Source: Sulfobacillus acidophilus (GTDB taxonomy: Bacteria > Bacillota > Sulfobacillia > Sulfobacillales > Sulfobacillaceae). Taken from it: DNA of 64,000 bases. Below the pieces are notes generated by a model. That model was not told the DNA's origin and searched no databases. It worked only from the letters and a program-made list of their open reading frames with translations. Location of the stretch: assembly GCA_003023745.1 (NCBI GenBank), contig PXYV01000007.1, positions 16,614 through 80,613 on the forward strand, read 5' to 3'. Made by a program: the position numbers and the translations under genes. Below, piece by piece: positions 1-8,982 of the stretch (position 1 is the stretch's first letter; every line of letters begins with the position of its first letter).

Positions 1-348
1 ACGGAGGTACACTCCAGGATATTTGAGCGTAAAGAATTTTTGCCGTGCATGGTAGCGGGGAAAGCCTGGCATCTCGCCTGCTTTTACGCGGCGAAAAAAC
101 CCACGCATCGCTTCGTCTAATCGAAAGAAAACTGCTTGCAATAGCTTGCCGTAAACGGCATTGAGTTCGGGATCGGTTTTTCGACTCTGTTGCAGGGTCC
201 TCTTCGCGTCATAGAGCGACCACTGCGCGCCCGCTTTTACCTGACTCAAATGCCAGTTGTACAGCGCTCGACACTTGGCTTGCATGAACTCCAGCGTCTC
301 CGCATCTCGTTCGCAGACGTTAATGCGCATCTTTTTCGCGAAGAGCAT
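1..348 (-). CDS. tnpB: TnpB (IS607-type OrfB), N-terminal part, runs off the window
   Basis: The frame opens with an ATG at 348 and stays open to base 1, giving the first 116 residues. The start MLFAKKMRINV, followed by a region with ALYNWHLSQVKAG and a GFPRYHARQKFFTLKYPG block, is typical of the N-terminal half of TnpB, the RNA-guided nuclease of IS200/IS605 and IS607 elements. The nuclease RuvC motifs lie outside the window. Its start overlaps the end of tnpA by 29 bases, so translational coupling is likely. Family is secure; completeness of the gene cannot be judged. Confidence 0.85.
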   Translation of the reverse strand, partial: MLFAKKMRINVCERDAETLEFMQAKCRALYNWHLSQVKAGAQWSLYDAKRTLQQSRKTDPELNAVYGKLLQAVFFRLDEAMRGFFRRVKAGEMPGFPRYHARQKFFTLKYPGVYLR

Positions 349-931
349 GTTTCAACTCCTTTCGATACGACCGCAAGCCATCCAGTCGAGCGCTAAACAC
401 ATCGACAATGGACAGCAAGTCATTTACCATTTCTTGCTCGGGCGACAGCGTTTCCTGGTTCATGACCACGAGTTCGGTCCCATGTCGGGCACAAAACGCC
501 GCGAACCACTCGAACCCAAACCGAACCAGACGGTCTTGGTGGGCGACAATCAGTTGACGCACTTTGCCGACTTCAATGTCTTCAAAGAGTTGATTGAAGC
601 CTTTTCGGTGATAGTTCAAGCCGCTCCCGATGTCCTGAATGGTGTCGCTCGGGATGATCCCGCGTTGCTGACAATACTGCTCTAACGCAGCAATTTGGGT
701 GAGTAAATCAGAACGTTGACTGCGGGTCGAAACACGCGCATACAGAACGACCCGCCCTTCAGGCTTCGCGACGACCCCGATGTACGCCAAATACTGATCA
801 TGCGTGTAATACCGCCGATTAGTGGGGGAGCGATAGGCCGTCAAAATCCCTTCACGGTCCCATCGCTGTAGCGTGGCCACCGACTTCCCAATTAACGCCC
901 CAAACTGTTTAGGGGAATAGACATGTGTCAT
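320..931 (-). CDS. tnpA: IS607-family serine recombinase with MerR-type HTH (TnpA)
   Basis: 203 residues. Residues 5-50 form a MerR-like winged HTH (SPKQFGALIGKSVATLQRWDREG). Residues 61-200 are a small serine resolvase domain with YARVST at 64-69 (catalytic Ser68) and the conserved DRLVR at 133-137. It carries out strand exchange for movement of the element. Length and motifs are normal for the family and the gene looks intact. tnpB starts inside its last codons. The ATG at 931 lies six bases after a perfect -10 box, with no room for a ribosome-binding site. Confidence 0.95.
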   Translation of the reverse strand: MTHVYSPKQFGALIGKSVATLQRWDREGILTAYRSPTNRRYYTHDQYLAYIGVVAKPEGRVVLYARVSTRSQRSDLLTQIAALEQYCQQRGIIPSDTIQDIGSGLNYHRKGFNQLFEDIEVGKVRQLIVAHQDRLVRFGFEWFAAFCARHGTELVVMNQETLSPEQEMVNDLLSIVDVFSARLDGLRSYRKELKHALREKDAH

Positions 932-966
932 GCCTATATTATATCACGTTTACCTATATTTATCAA
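932..966 (-). promoter_or_regulatory. Strong sigma-A promoter of tnpA, predicted leaderless
   Basis: On the minus strand, TTGATA (961-966) and TATAAT (938-943) are separated by exactly 17 bases. The start codon A lies at 931, seven bases after the -10 box, which is where transcription should begin. The mRNA is therefore predicted to start at or next to the AUG. Confidence 0.8.
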
Positions 967-1897
967 AACTGTCATTCCCCTCCCGCGCTTGCCTTATTGG
1001 TTATAATATGAGGTGCTTTACCAAACATCCGCTCGCCATTGTCGGATTCACGCATCATCTCGTCAAACCATCACATAGTGATTCTTATACTTCGCCCCTG
1101 GTTCGCCGTCCAGGGTATCGAGGCTAGGTCATAGCTACGTGGTCTATATCTACACATTGTCAAACGATTGTGTTGGATACGACTCATCCGATTCGGCTAC
1201 TGCCAGTCTCAATAAGAGAGCGGGGCGATTTACACTAACCCAATTTTGATTGCGTTCAAGTTCTGGCATTGCTGCCACACCTGAAAAAGCTAGCTTTTGT
1301 CAAATCGGCCTGTCCGCAGAGGCTGATCTTGCTCCACATCCACTCAGGCAAGTCCTAAAGCCACCGCCTTGAGGGCTTTGTGTGGTGGACCCCAAAGAAA
1401 AACGCGATCGCCATCTGGTCGTCGAAGAAAATACGCTTCATCATCGTGTTCGCCAACCTCACCGTCAACCATAACGGAGCGCATGAAAGATACACGATGC
1501 CGGGTGCAACGCGCTTCTCAATACGAAACCCCCTAGTCCGCCGCGGTAAAGACTAGTAGAAGCCTAGCTGCGAAAAAATTCGGGAACCACCCCATCTGAT
1601 CACCGTCCGGCTCACAAACCCCAGTTGCACCTTGTATCATGTGCAGCAGTTGCGTCCGTGCAAGCCGAAGTTGCCAGACACGCCACTGCACGCCGTCAAC
1701 CCTAAAGCACCGTGCGGTGGACTAGATGGCAAACGGGACCATCCGCATCAAGCCTTTTGATTGCTGGTCACCGAATTTCAGGAGGCTGACATCTGCGCTC
1801 GTCGGGGTTTTTCACACATGGTGTCCCGCGTCCGGCCAGCAACGAACATGCTGCCCTTAGGGCGCGATCCCCGACCACAACGCTTCTCAACACATGC
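967..1897. other. Intergenic stretch without a convincing gene
   Basis: Only short frames with no recognisable product. Two loosely similar pieces (near 1354 and 1700) share CCTAAAGC-ACCG followed by GGTGGAC, and may be remains of element ends. The left end of the IS607 element should lie near the tnpA promoter, but no boundary can be read from one copy. Confidence 0.4.
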
Positions 1898-3517
1898 CTA
1901 AGAAGATTGCTGGTCTTTCCCAACAGGCTCGTCACGGATGACGCGGCGCAGTATTTTGCCCACGGCACTCTTAGGCAGTTCGCTTCTCAGTTCAATGATC
2001 GTCGGTCGTTTATAAGCGGCGAGATTCGCGGCCAAGTACTCTTTCAAATCCTCCTGTGTCAATGTCCTGTTGGGTTTGGGTACAACCACCGCCCGCACGG
2101 TTTCGCCCCGGTATGGATCGGGGGCCCCCACCACAACCGCTTCCAACACGTCCGGGTGGTTGTACAAGACGTCTTCGACCTCTCGCGGATAGACGTTATA
2201 ACCGCTCGCAATAATCAGATCCTTGAGTCGGTCAACAATCGAGACGTAGCCCTCTTCATCACACGATGCTATGTCACCGGTTCGAAGCCACCCTCCATCT
2301 ACCAGCGTCTTAGCGGTTTCGTCAGGGTTCTGCCAATATCCCTGCATCACCTGCGGACCTCGAATCCACAGTTCTCCCGCAGTGCCTAAGGGCACATCTT
2401 GGCCCGAGGCGGCATCCACGATGCGAAATTCGGTCGATGGCACGGATAGGCCCACAGTTCCGGCCTTGCGCACGCCCCAAGAGGGATTGGCGTGGGTCAC
2501 GGGAGAGGTTTCCGTCAGACCATAGCCTTCTAAAAGGGCGGCTCCAGTTCGCTCCTCAAATTGCCGGATTAAAGAGGCGGGCATCGGGGCACTGCCGCTG
2601 TTGCAAAACCGGATCGACTGAACGTCCTTTTGAGTCAATGACGGCACCTGCAAGAGCGCCACATACATGGTCGGAACCCCAGGCCACATTGTCACTTGAT
2701 GGTCGCGAATAGCGGCAAATACTTCCGTGACCTCAAAGCGCGGCAACAGTATCATGCTCGCACCGAGGTAGACCGCCAAATTCATCACGACTGTCATACC
2801 GTACACGTGGAACAGCGGAATCACCCCTAAAATCCGCTCTTCGCCCTCGTGATACTCGCCAAAAGCGCGCAGTTGCACGACGTTGGCGACGAGATTGCGG
2901 TGCGTGAGAATCGCGCCCTTGGAGCGGCCGGTCGTGCCCCCGGTATATTGCAGCACCGCCGCATCTCCAGCCTTGGTCGGCGCTTCTTGCGGGCTGGGTG
3001 CGAGGGCCGATGCCAGCACCGCCCCAAAATCTTCCACATTATCGTGGGCCACCTTGCCTTGAAAGCTCACTCCGATCACGACCTGAAGCGCCGTGTCAGA
3101 GCGAATGTTGGCCGCTCGCGGCAAGAGCGCATCTAACGTGAGTAACATGCGACTGCCGGAATCCTGGAGGATTTCGCGCAGTTCGCGTTCGACCAACAGC
3201 GGGTTAATTTGAGTCACGATCCCGCCCGCCAGCAAAATCCCGAAATAGGCAATCACGTACTGCGGAGAGTTGGGCAACATAATCGCCACGCGCTCGCCAA
3301 CAGCCAGCCCGCGATCTTGCAGCGCGCGGGCAAAACGCTGGGCGTCGCTCCACAATTGTTGGTAGTTCCAGCGCGCCTGATAGAAGATAAGGGCGTCGTG
3401 ATCAGGATAGAGTTGGGAAGCTCGCTGCAATAGATCTTGCACGCGCCAGTCGGGAACCTCAATCGTATGAGGCACACTAGGCGGATAAAGACGCCGGGCC
3501 AATTCCTCTAAGGGCAT
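1898..3517 (-). CDS. Long-chain fatty-acid-CoA ligase (AMP-forming), FadD type
   Basis: About 539 residues from the preferred ATG at 3517, which follows GGGAGG by five bases; an upstream ATG at 3544 has no such site. The ATP-binding loop YTGGTTGRSKGAILTH, the motif EGYGLTETSPV and the C-terminal hinge and lysine region (DRLKDLIIASGYNVYPREVE ... KSAVGKILRR) define the ANL acyl-CoA synthetase family. It activates a carboxylic acid to its CoA thioester with ATP. It stands alone and is separated from the main acyl-CoA cluster by transposon-like sequence and a surface protein. Exact acid unknown; long-chain preference is inferred from overall resemblance to FadD. Confidence 0.9.
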   Translation of the reverse strand: MPLEELARRLYPPSVPHTIEVPDWRVQDLLQRASQLYPDHDALIFYQARWNYQQLWSDAQRFARALQDRGLAVGERVAIMLPNSPQYVIAYFGILLAGGIVTQINPLLVERELREILQDSGSRMLLTLDALLPRAANIRSDTALQVVIGVSFQGKVAHDNVEDFGAVLASALAPSPQEAPTKAGDAAVLQYTGGTTGRSKGAILTHRNLVANVVQLRAFGEYHEGEERILGVIPLFHVYGMTVVMNLAVYLGASMILLPRFEVTEVFAAIRDHQVTMWPGVPTMYVALLQVPSLTQKDVQSIRFCNSGSAPMPASLIRQFEERTGAALLEGYGLTETSPVTHANPSWGVRKAGTVGLSVPSTEFRIVDAASGQDVPLGTAGELWIRGPQVMQGYWQNPDETAKTLVDGGWLRTGDIASCDEEGYVSIVDRLKDLIIASGYNVYPREVEDVLYNHPDVLEAVVVGAPDPYRGETVRAVVVPKPNRTLTQEDLKEYLAANLAAYKRPTIIELRSELPKSAVGKILRRVIRDEPVGKDQQSS

Positions 3518-3544
3518 GTGCTTTCCTCCCTCGCTGAATATCAT

Positions 3545-4336
3545 TTACAAATCCTAATTATTCGATAAATGTACCGATTTTCCTGCCAAGTGGGAGGAAG
3601 TCAGGGATTTGTCAAAGCCCAGCCCGACTAGGAGCGTGCTAGACCCGATCGGCCCCATCTCAACTTCCATTCCGAAATACGATGCGCCGTCACAGTACGC
3701 CACATGCACAGACGTCGCGCTTGTGTGACAGGCATTTTCCCGTAGCCTTCCATCAACTGGCTTTCGCCTCCCTTGCGCGATGTGATGTGCGCGACCTCGC
3801 GAATACGACAACCCGTACCGCGCTCAGGGCTATGGGCATCACGAAGCCCTGCGCGCGCCAGCGACCGCTAGATGAAGCTTTGTCTTCATCCGCTCTCACC
3901 TATCCCCATCCCGGTTATTCACACCCTTGACATAGACCGTCGTTGGTTTTGAGGTGTTGCAAGGCAACACTCTGGAAAGCAGCAGCGATGCTCAGTCCCC
4001 CCTGCGATCCATAAATCCCCACTTAGAAAAGAAGATTATTGAACGCTGACCGATCGAATGGTTTTTCATCTGGCTGCGCAACTGGAAGGTCAAATTCCAT
4101 GGCGTTCTGACAACAAATTCAAAAGTAACCGCTTATCCGACGGGTCCGCACAGCAACATCTAGCGCGACCATTAGTAACTGGTGACAAGCCACGAACTCC
4201 ACCCGGGCGAAAAGTCCTGGCGTGGTGTGAACACCTAGGAATCTCCGCCCATGGGACCGACCTGAACCGCTGTGGTTGACTACTTAAGGCGCTTGCGTCG
4301 TACCATACCGTGCACCTTGAGAAGCCAAAGCAAAGA
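3545..4336. other. Intergenic stretch, no gene recognised
   Basis: Contains several short frames on both strands without ribosome-binding sites or recognisable domains. Possibly old mobile DNA, but no family can be named. Confidence 0.4.
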
Positions 4337-4918
4337 TTATTTACCGCTGCCGGCGTCGACAGCCGCACGAGGCGCCCGCTGGCGCATCCAAACCGCGCTG
4401 CCGATACTGGCTGCGATTAAAGGCAATGCAGCTGCCCATGGGACTTCGGGCAGTTGCCCAGTCGGGAGAACGGATAGATAGGTGAATTGTGTTCCGTACT
4501 GCTCCTCGGAAAGGTCGGGAAAGCCTACGAAACGCGTGAAGATCACGCCCCCACCGCTAGCATTTAGCAGCGCCCCGATATCCTCACCGTTTTGACCTCC
4601 GTTGGGTACTACAAAGCTATATTCATTCCATGTCGTTCCCCAACTGATGTTTTGGCTTTGAAATCCAGATGGAGTAAAGTTTCCCTGAATTTGGCCCACG
4701 TAGCTTACCGGCACCGTGTCGCTAAATCCGGATCCGCTTTCGTCAAACAGGGAAATGCTAGTGGCTTGCTGAAAGCTCGACGTGTAAACGTCGACCGTCT
4801 CACCCGGGTAGAAGGACGGTCCCGTGTCAGCAAAACTCATCCCACTAGAGAATGCTAGAATGCTCGCCGCACCGAGCGTGCAGGTGGCGAACTTCGCAAA
4901 CCTGGCACGGATTTTCAT
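4337..4918 (-). CDS. Exported protein with a C-terminal LPxGQLPEVP anchor-like tail
   Basis: 193 residues. Residues 1-31 are a signal peptide (MKIRARFAKF, hydrophobic core, cleavage near SFA-DTG). The middle is a Ser/Gly/aromatic-rich beta-type domain that I do not recognise. Residues 151-180 read LPTGQLPEVPWAAALPL, then a hydrophobic stretch, then a basic end (RQRAPRAA). The same tail ends the Gly-rich protein at 50790-51413, which otherwise shares nothing with it. A three-part tail of short motif, membrane segment and basic end is how sortase and exosortase substrates are built, so a cell-envelope attachment signal is inferred. It is monocistronic, with GGGGATGGA just before the ATG. Function of the mature domain unknown. 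Confidence 0.8.
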   Translation of the reverse strand: MKIRARFAKFATCTLGAASILAFSSGMSFADTGPSFYPGETVDVYTSSFQQATSISLFDESGSGFSDTVPVSYVGQIQGNFTPSGFQSQNISWGTTWNEYSFVVPNGGQNGEDIGALLNASGGGVIFTRFVGFPDLSEEQYGTQFTYLSVLPTGQLPEVPWAAALPLIAASIGSAVWMRQRAPRAAVDAGSGK

Positions 4919-5686
4919 GTTCCATCCCCTTATCGTTTCGTGATATAGCCCTGTGATCTCCTCGATTCATCACGAGGTCATGCTGATTCTAGCGGAAGGG
5001 ATAGTAAAATAAAGTTTCAACTGCAATGTCAAATGTGTCTCACCAGGATGTTACGCGGCGTCCGCGAACCTTGCAGGGATCTGAACGTTTAAAAGATCCC
5101 CCTTAAACGAGCCATTGCGCACGGCATCGCCTAAGGATTTCGATGTCAGACGCTGGTCTTAGGCCGATCGCAAGCGGGCCAAGTCGTCGTTTTGACTTTA
5201 TGCAAGTCATTGCCTGTTTGTGATGTTAACTCTCTACAACAGCATGCCCAGTAACTGTGAGCCTCCTTACGCACTTTACAGACCGTGAAGGGATCTCATA
5301 GTTGGTTGAGTGAGAACTCACCGACGGTGCCGCGTATACGATATCGCAACTATTCACCATCCCGAATTTTCCAAAAGAGAAACTCCCTCTAGGGGAGGGA
5401 GGTAATGTCGAACTGTTTGACGCGTTCGACGGCATTCTGTCGCGAGCCACCGATGACGTGCATCGATCCTGCCCAGAGGTCTCATGGACTGAGAACGGGC
5501 AGATCCGCGAACAATCTGCGTCCGCTGCATGAGCTTACTGCACAACCATGCTTCGCAGGCCTGTACACCTTATAGATCGCGGACCAATTTCAATAGCCCT
5601 CGGGGAGACAATGGCAAATGGTCCAGCCCAAACTAGCCTTCACAGACCATCTGCACTCGGCTATATTAAACGGAACCTCGCACGGC
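4919..5686. other. Intergenic stretch, no gene recognised
   Basis: Holds the upstream region of the exported protein at 4337-4918. No frame has a plausible start and product, and no terminator-like hairpin with a T run was found. Confidence 0.4.
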
Positions 5687-6457
5687 TTACGCCAACGACC
5701 CTCCATCGACAACCAGCACTGTCCCCGTCATGTAGTCTGAAGCCCGCGAAGCCAGCAGCAGCGCCACCCCCTTGATATCGTCCATGGTCCCAAACCGCTT
5801 TAAAGGGATCATCTCCGTCAGCAAATCGCCATTTGCTTCCAATACGGCGCGGGACATTTTGGTCGGAAACCACCCGGGCGCAATCGCATTGACCCGAATG
5901 TTATACGGCGCCCATTTGTGGGCCAAATCACGGGTCATAGCAATAATGGCGCCTTTGCTGGTGCTGTAGCCCACAGCATCCAGGGCGCGCGCATCAAGCC
6001 CGCTTAGACCAGCCACCGACGCAATATTAATAATGCTCCCGCCACCCGCCTGCTGCATCACCCGAGCCACCCGCTGACTCATCAGAAAGGTACCGGTCAC
6101 ATTAACCGCTAGGACTTTCTCCCAAGCCGACACGGACAGATCCAGCGCCGGCGCACCCCAACTCGTGCCACTATTATTCACCAAAACATCAATGCGTCCA
6201 AACGCATCCATCGTAAATTGCACCAATGCGTCAATATCGTCAATGTTCGTCACATCTAACTCCGCCGCTCGGGCCTCAAATCCTTCGGCGCGAAACACTG
6301 CCGCAGTTTCTTCCACGCTCTCGCGCTTGCGCGACGCCATCACGACCGCTGCCCCCGCTTCCGCCAAAGCACGCGCCATGGCTTCGCCTAACCCGCGCCC
6401 GCCCCCCGTGACAATGGCTACCTGTCCCGTTAAATCAAACAATTCCTGTACTCTCAC
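5687..6457 (-). CDS. SDR-family oxidoreductase (3-oxoacyl reductase / 3-hydroxyacyl dehydrogenase type)
   Basis: 256 residues with a GTG start behind AGGAGGG. The Rossmann motif TGGGRGLGEA (about residues 17-26), NNSG (about 94-97), the catalytic Ser in NIASVAG and the YSTSK pair mark a classical short-chain dehydrogenase. The C-terminus GTVLVVDGGSLA is typical of FabG-like and gluconate 5-dehydrogenase-like members. NAD(P)-dependent oxidation or reduction of a hydroxy/keto group is expected. Its place beside acyl-CoA genes suggests a hydroxyacyl substrate, but the family is too broad to be sure. Confidence 0.9.
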   Translation of the reverse strand: MRVQELFDLTGQVAIVTGGGRGLGEAMARALAEAGAAVVMASRKRESVEETAAVFRAEGFEARAAELDVTNIDDIDALVQFTMDAFGRIDVLVNNSGTSWGAPALDLSVSAWEKVLAVNVTGTFLMSQRVARVMQQAGGGSIINIASVAGLSGLDARALDAVGYSTSKGAIIAMTRDLAHKWAPYNIRVNAIAPGWFPTKMSRAVLEANGDLLTEMIPLKRFGTMDDIKGVALLLASRASDYMTGTVLVVDGGSLA

Positions 6458-7713
6458 GTGCGATCCCTCCTGCCATCCCAGGCCGCTCTCCCCCGCCTGA
6501 CTTCCGCATCGTCCGCAATTTTCAACTAGGCGGCTTGTCCCAGTGATTTAAAATGGGCATCAGGGCCCATTCACCGAGCCAATGCTGGTCAACGGAACAC
6601 ACCAGCCATTGCATCCTCTCCGTTGACCTGGACAACGGCTGGCTACACTATACGTCCAAGAACAGGGCTTCACAAGAGAATGCGGACGTTATGCGCCAGT
6701 CATGGTACGGACCGGATAGCGGTGTTATCTTCGCCAATCCCCCTGCATCCTGTTGACACCCTCGGCCCAATCCCAAGATTCGCCCCACCATTCGGGGTTC
6801 CTATAGGATACGCCCCCGGGCGCTAACCTAAGCCTACCGCATTGCAGTCGGTGCTTAGGAAGACGCTCAGCCAGGGCCGTCGGCCATGCGCATGAATCCA
6901 GGCACCAATCCGCCACATTGACCAGTCCCTGCACAATCAGTCGAAGGTCATGCCTGTATGCCCAATTGATAGGCGGATACACCACACTGCGCGCATCTGC
7001 GCTCCGTGGTCGGCACCTCATGGTCGACCACAACCTCGGGCAGGTTCGACTGGCGGTAACGGCCATGACCGGGCGCACCCAATTGGTGTCCACGGGGTCT
7101 CCGATCGGCGGGGCTTTCGGTCAATCGAGTTGCCCCATGCGTTGAAGTCGGGGCATCCGCCACCAGCGGAAGGACCGCCGGACAGCGACTCCGCTCCGAT
7201 CGCGGCCCATCCACCTCCACCTGCAGTTCTTTCAGGGTCACCCGTAGGCGGTCGCGCTCCTCTGGTAGTGCATCGCGCTACGACGTCACACCATCCAACC
7301 GCTGCCCGCCCTAGATCCTGAGCCTACGTCGCCAACCGTTCGATACGATAGTCTAAATGTCGGCGCAAGCCGTAGGTTGTGTGCGCACACACTGCGATGG
7401 CGTCTTCATACGATCAACGCATACCAGAAATCTCTCAGAGTTCAGTCCTTACGACATGTCGATAACCGAATATGTACGCGGTCAAATTCATTTGCGGATA
7501 GCCTGACGATCTTACTACAGACTAGCCGAACGCGTCACTGGGTGACACATTTCCACGAAAACGCCTACGAAATTTGTGCCACTTTCTTGTCCGAAAGATA
7601 GGCTTGCAATCCTACCCGGCCTTTTTGTTTCGTAGGTGTGGTGGAAGCTGTGCCTTGTAACCTGACTTACCTAGGGATGTATGTTACAAATTACCGAAAG
7701 ATGGTGAAGTGCA
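6458..7713. other. Gene-free region with transposase debris
   Basis: Apart from the zinc-finger transposase remnant at 6960-7262 (minus strand), nothing coding is convincing. The stretch 7330-7640 shows no features. Confidence 0.4.
6960..7262 (-). pseudogene. Remnant of an IS66-like transposase N-terminus
   Basis: The minus-strand frame reads a coiled-coil-like piece (ERDRLRVTLKELQVEVDG), then RPRGHQLGAPGHGR, then LPEVVVDHEVPTTERRCAQCG. This order (leucine-rich helix, Gly-rich basic linker, CxxC finger) is that of IS66-type transposase N-termini. The frame then ends and the catalytic part is missing. Family call is by pattern only. Confidence 0.45.
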
Positions 7714-8202
7714 CTACTGACTATCCGGTGAACGGACTGGGCGTCGGAACAGTCGGTAGATGCCCGTACAACTGGCCGCTACCAAGCCCCAATCGTCATA
7801 AACTTCACCCACGGCAAACACAGTTGTTCCTCCCGCTTTAGTCACATGACCGCAACCAACAAGCGTCTCCTTCACATTCACCAGACGCTGATATTGAATA
7901 TTGAGGGAAATGGTTGCATGTCGTACAACGTCTTCAGTCCATACAGATCGCACCGCCATTCCTAAGAGTCCGTCAAAAAGGTAGGCCACAATTCCTCCGT
8001 TGATCGCGTTGGTTCCAGCCCCGCCGCGGTGATGATCCTCCACCTGCAGTTCTAAACGCGACCGGCCCTCGGCTGCCTCAACGATACGAATGCCGGCCCA
8101 CGAGAAAATCTCTGGACGAATAAAAGTTTCCTTGTTCAAATTCCGCCCCTCCTCACCCACTCTACCCAGAGATCCACATCGTAGGCTCACTTCCTTCTCC
8201 AT
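7714..8202 (-). CDS. PaaI-type hotdog-fold acyl-CoA thioesterase
   Basis: Up to 162 residues. The segment GTNAINGGIVAYLFDGLLGMAV is the hot-dog central helix with the Asn-Gly-Gly and Asp positions used by PaaI/YbgC-type thioesterases. It should hydrolyse a CoA thioester, perhaps to recover CoA from dead-end intermediates of the neighbouring pathway. The ATG at 8202 starts just after the TetR stop with only a weak site. A TTG at 8139 sits behind GAGGAGGGG and may be the true start, which would remove 21 residues not needed for the fold. Probably co-transcribed with the TetR gene. Confidence 0.8.
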   Translation of the reverse strand: MEKEVSLRCGSLGRVGEEGRNLNKETFIRPEIFSWAGIRIVEAAEGRSRLELQVEDHHRGGAGTNAINGGIVAYLFDGLLGMAVRSVWTEDVVRHATISLNIQYQRLVNVKETLVGCGHVTKAGGTTVFAVGEVYDDWGLVAASCTGIYRLFRRPVRSPDSQ

Positions 8203-8204
8203 CC

Positions 8205-8834
8205 TTAGACCTTGTCCACCGGACCGTACCCCACAACCCGTAAAACATGGTCACGATACAGGCTAATCAGTTCATCCAAGGGCATCGCCTCATCGTCTCC
8301 ATACCATCGCGGAATCCAGTTCAACGACCCTAGAATAAAATTGCGCGTGGGGCGTACGGGAGCCGTCACAAATTGTCCTTGAGCCATACCGTCTTCTAAA
8401 ATGGTATCCAATATTCGCTCGTATTGGTATAGCATTTGTTCCACCTTTTCATGTGCGGGATTGTCCAATATGGATTCGGTTTGTAGCAATGTCACCGAAA
8501 AGGGCATCTCCCGACAAATAAACCGTATGTGTGCGTCAACCCATTGACATAAGCGAACATTCGCGGGTTCCTCCGGGCCGATCGCCTTGACGACAAAGTC
8601 AAGTGCCGCCTGCGCACCGTGTTGCAGCACCAAAGACAAAATCTCTTGCTTATCCGGAAAATAATAATACAAGCTTCCCTTGGTCATTTCTAAACGGGTG
8701 GCAATGGCTTCGAGAGTGACTCCGTGGTAACCTTGCTCCGCTAACACATACGCCGCCTGCCGTAAAATCTCTTGTCGACGTCGCGCTTCTCGGCGTTGTC
8801 GGTACCCCCTGATGTCTTTGCCCCGTACCCCCAT
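8205..8834 (-). CDS. TetR-family transcriptional regulator of the acyl-CoA cluster
   Basis: 209 residues. Residues about 20-65 form the TetR HTH (ILRQAAYVLAEQGYHGVTLEAIATRLEMTKGSLYYYFPDKQEIL). The C-terminal half is an all-helical ligand-binding domain of FadR/KstR-like length. Such regulators usually release DNA when bound by an acyl-CoA. It sits inside the cluster, in the same direction as the ligases, and is the only regulator nearby, so it is the natural candidate for the palindrome at 17138-17171. That assignment is inference. Confidence 0.9.
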   Translation of the reverse strand: MGVRGKDIRGYRQRREARRRQEILRQAAYVLAEQGYHGVTLEAIATRLEMTKGSLYYYFPDKQEILSLVLQHGAQAALDFVVKAIGPEEPANVRLCQWVDAHIRFICREMPFSVTLLQTESILDNPAHEKVEQMLYQYERILDTILEDGMAQGQFVTAPVRPTRNFILGSLNWIPRWYGDDEAMPLDELISLYRDHVLRVVGYGPVDKV

Positions 8835-8982
8835 GAGTTTTTCCGCCTTTCCGATGCCATTATCCCCCCCATAATATCATCTTGCCACAATCCTTCTCCA
8901 CCGGGTGACCCCGTCACAACCGGGGTCATTGCCTCAATTCCCTGCTATTTACACCGGTGATTTGCCATCATCGCACTTCAGT

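Noticed and set aside
1354..1740. Two loosely similar pieces that could be paired element ends or guide-RNA scaffolds
   Set aside because: Similarity is short and gapped, and they lie on the wrong side of tnpB for its usual right end.
4455..4470. LPTGQ read as a sortase LPxTG motif
   Set aside because: The residue order is LP-T-G-Q, not LP-x-T-G, and the conserved block extends well past it to LPEVP..ALPL in both proteins.
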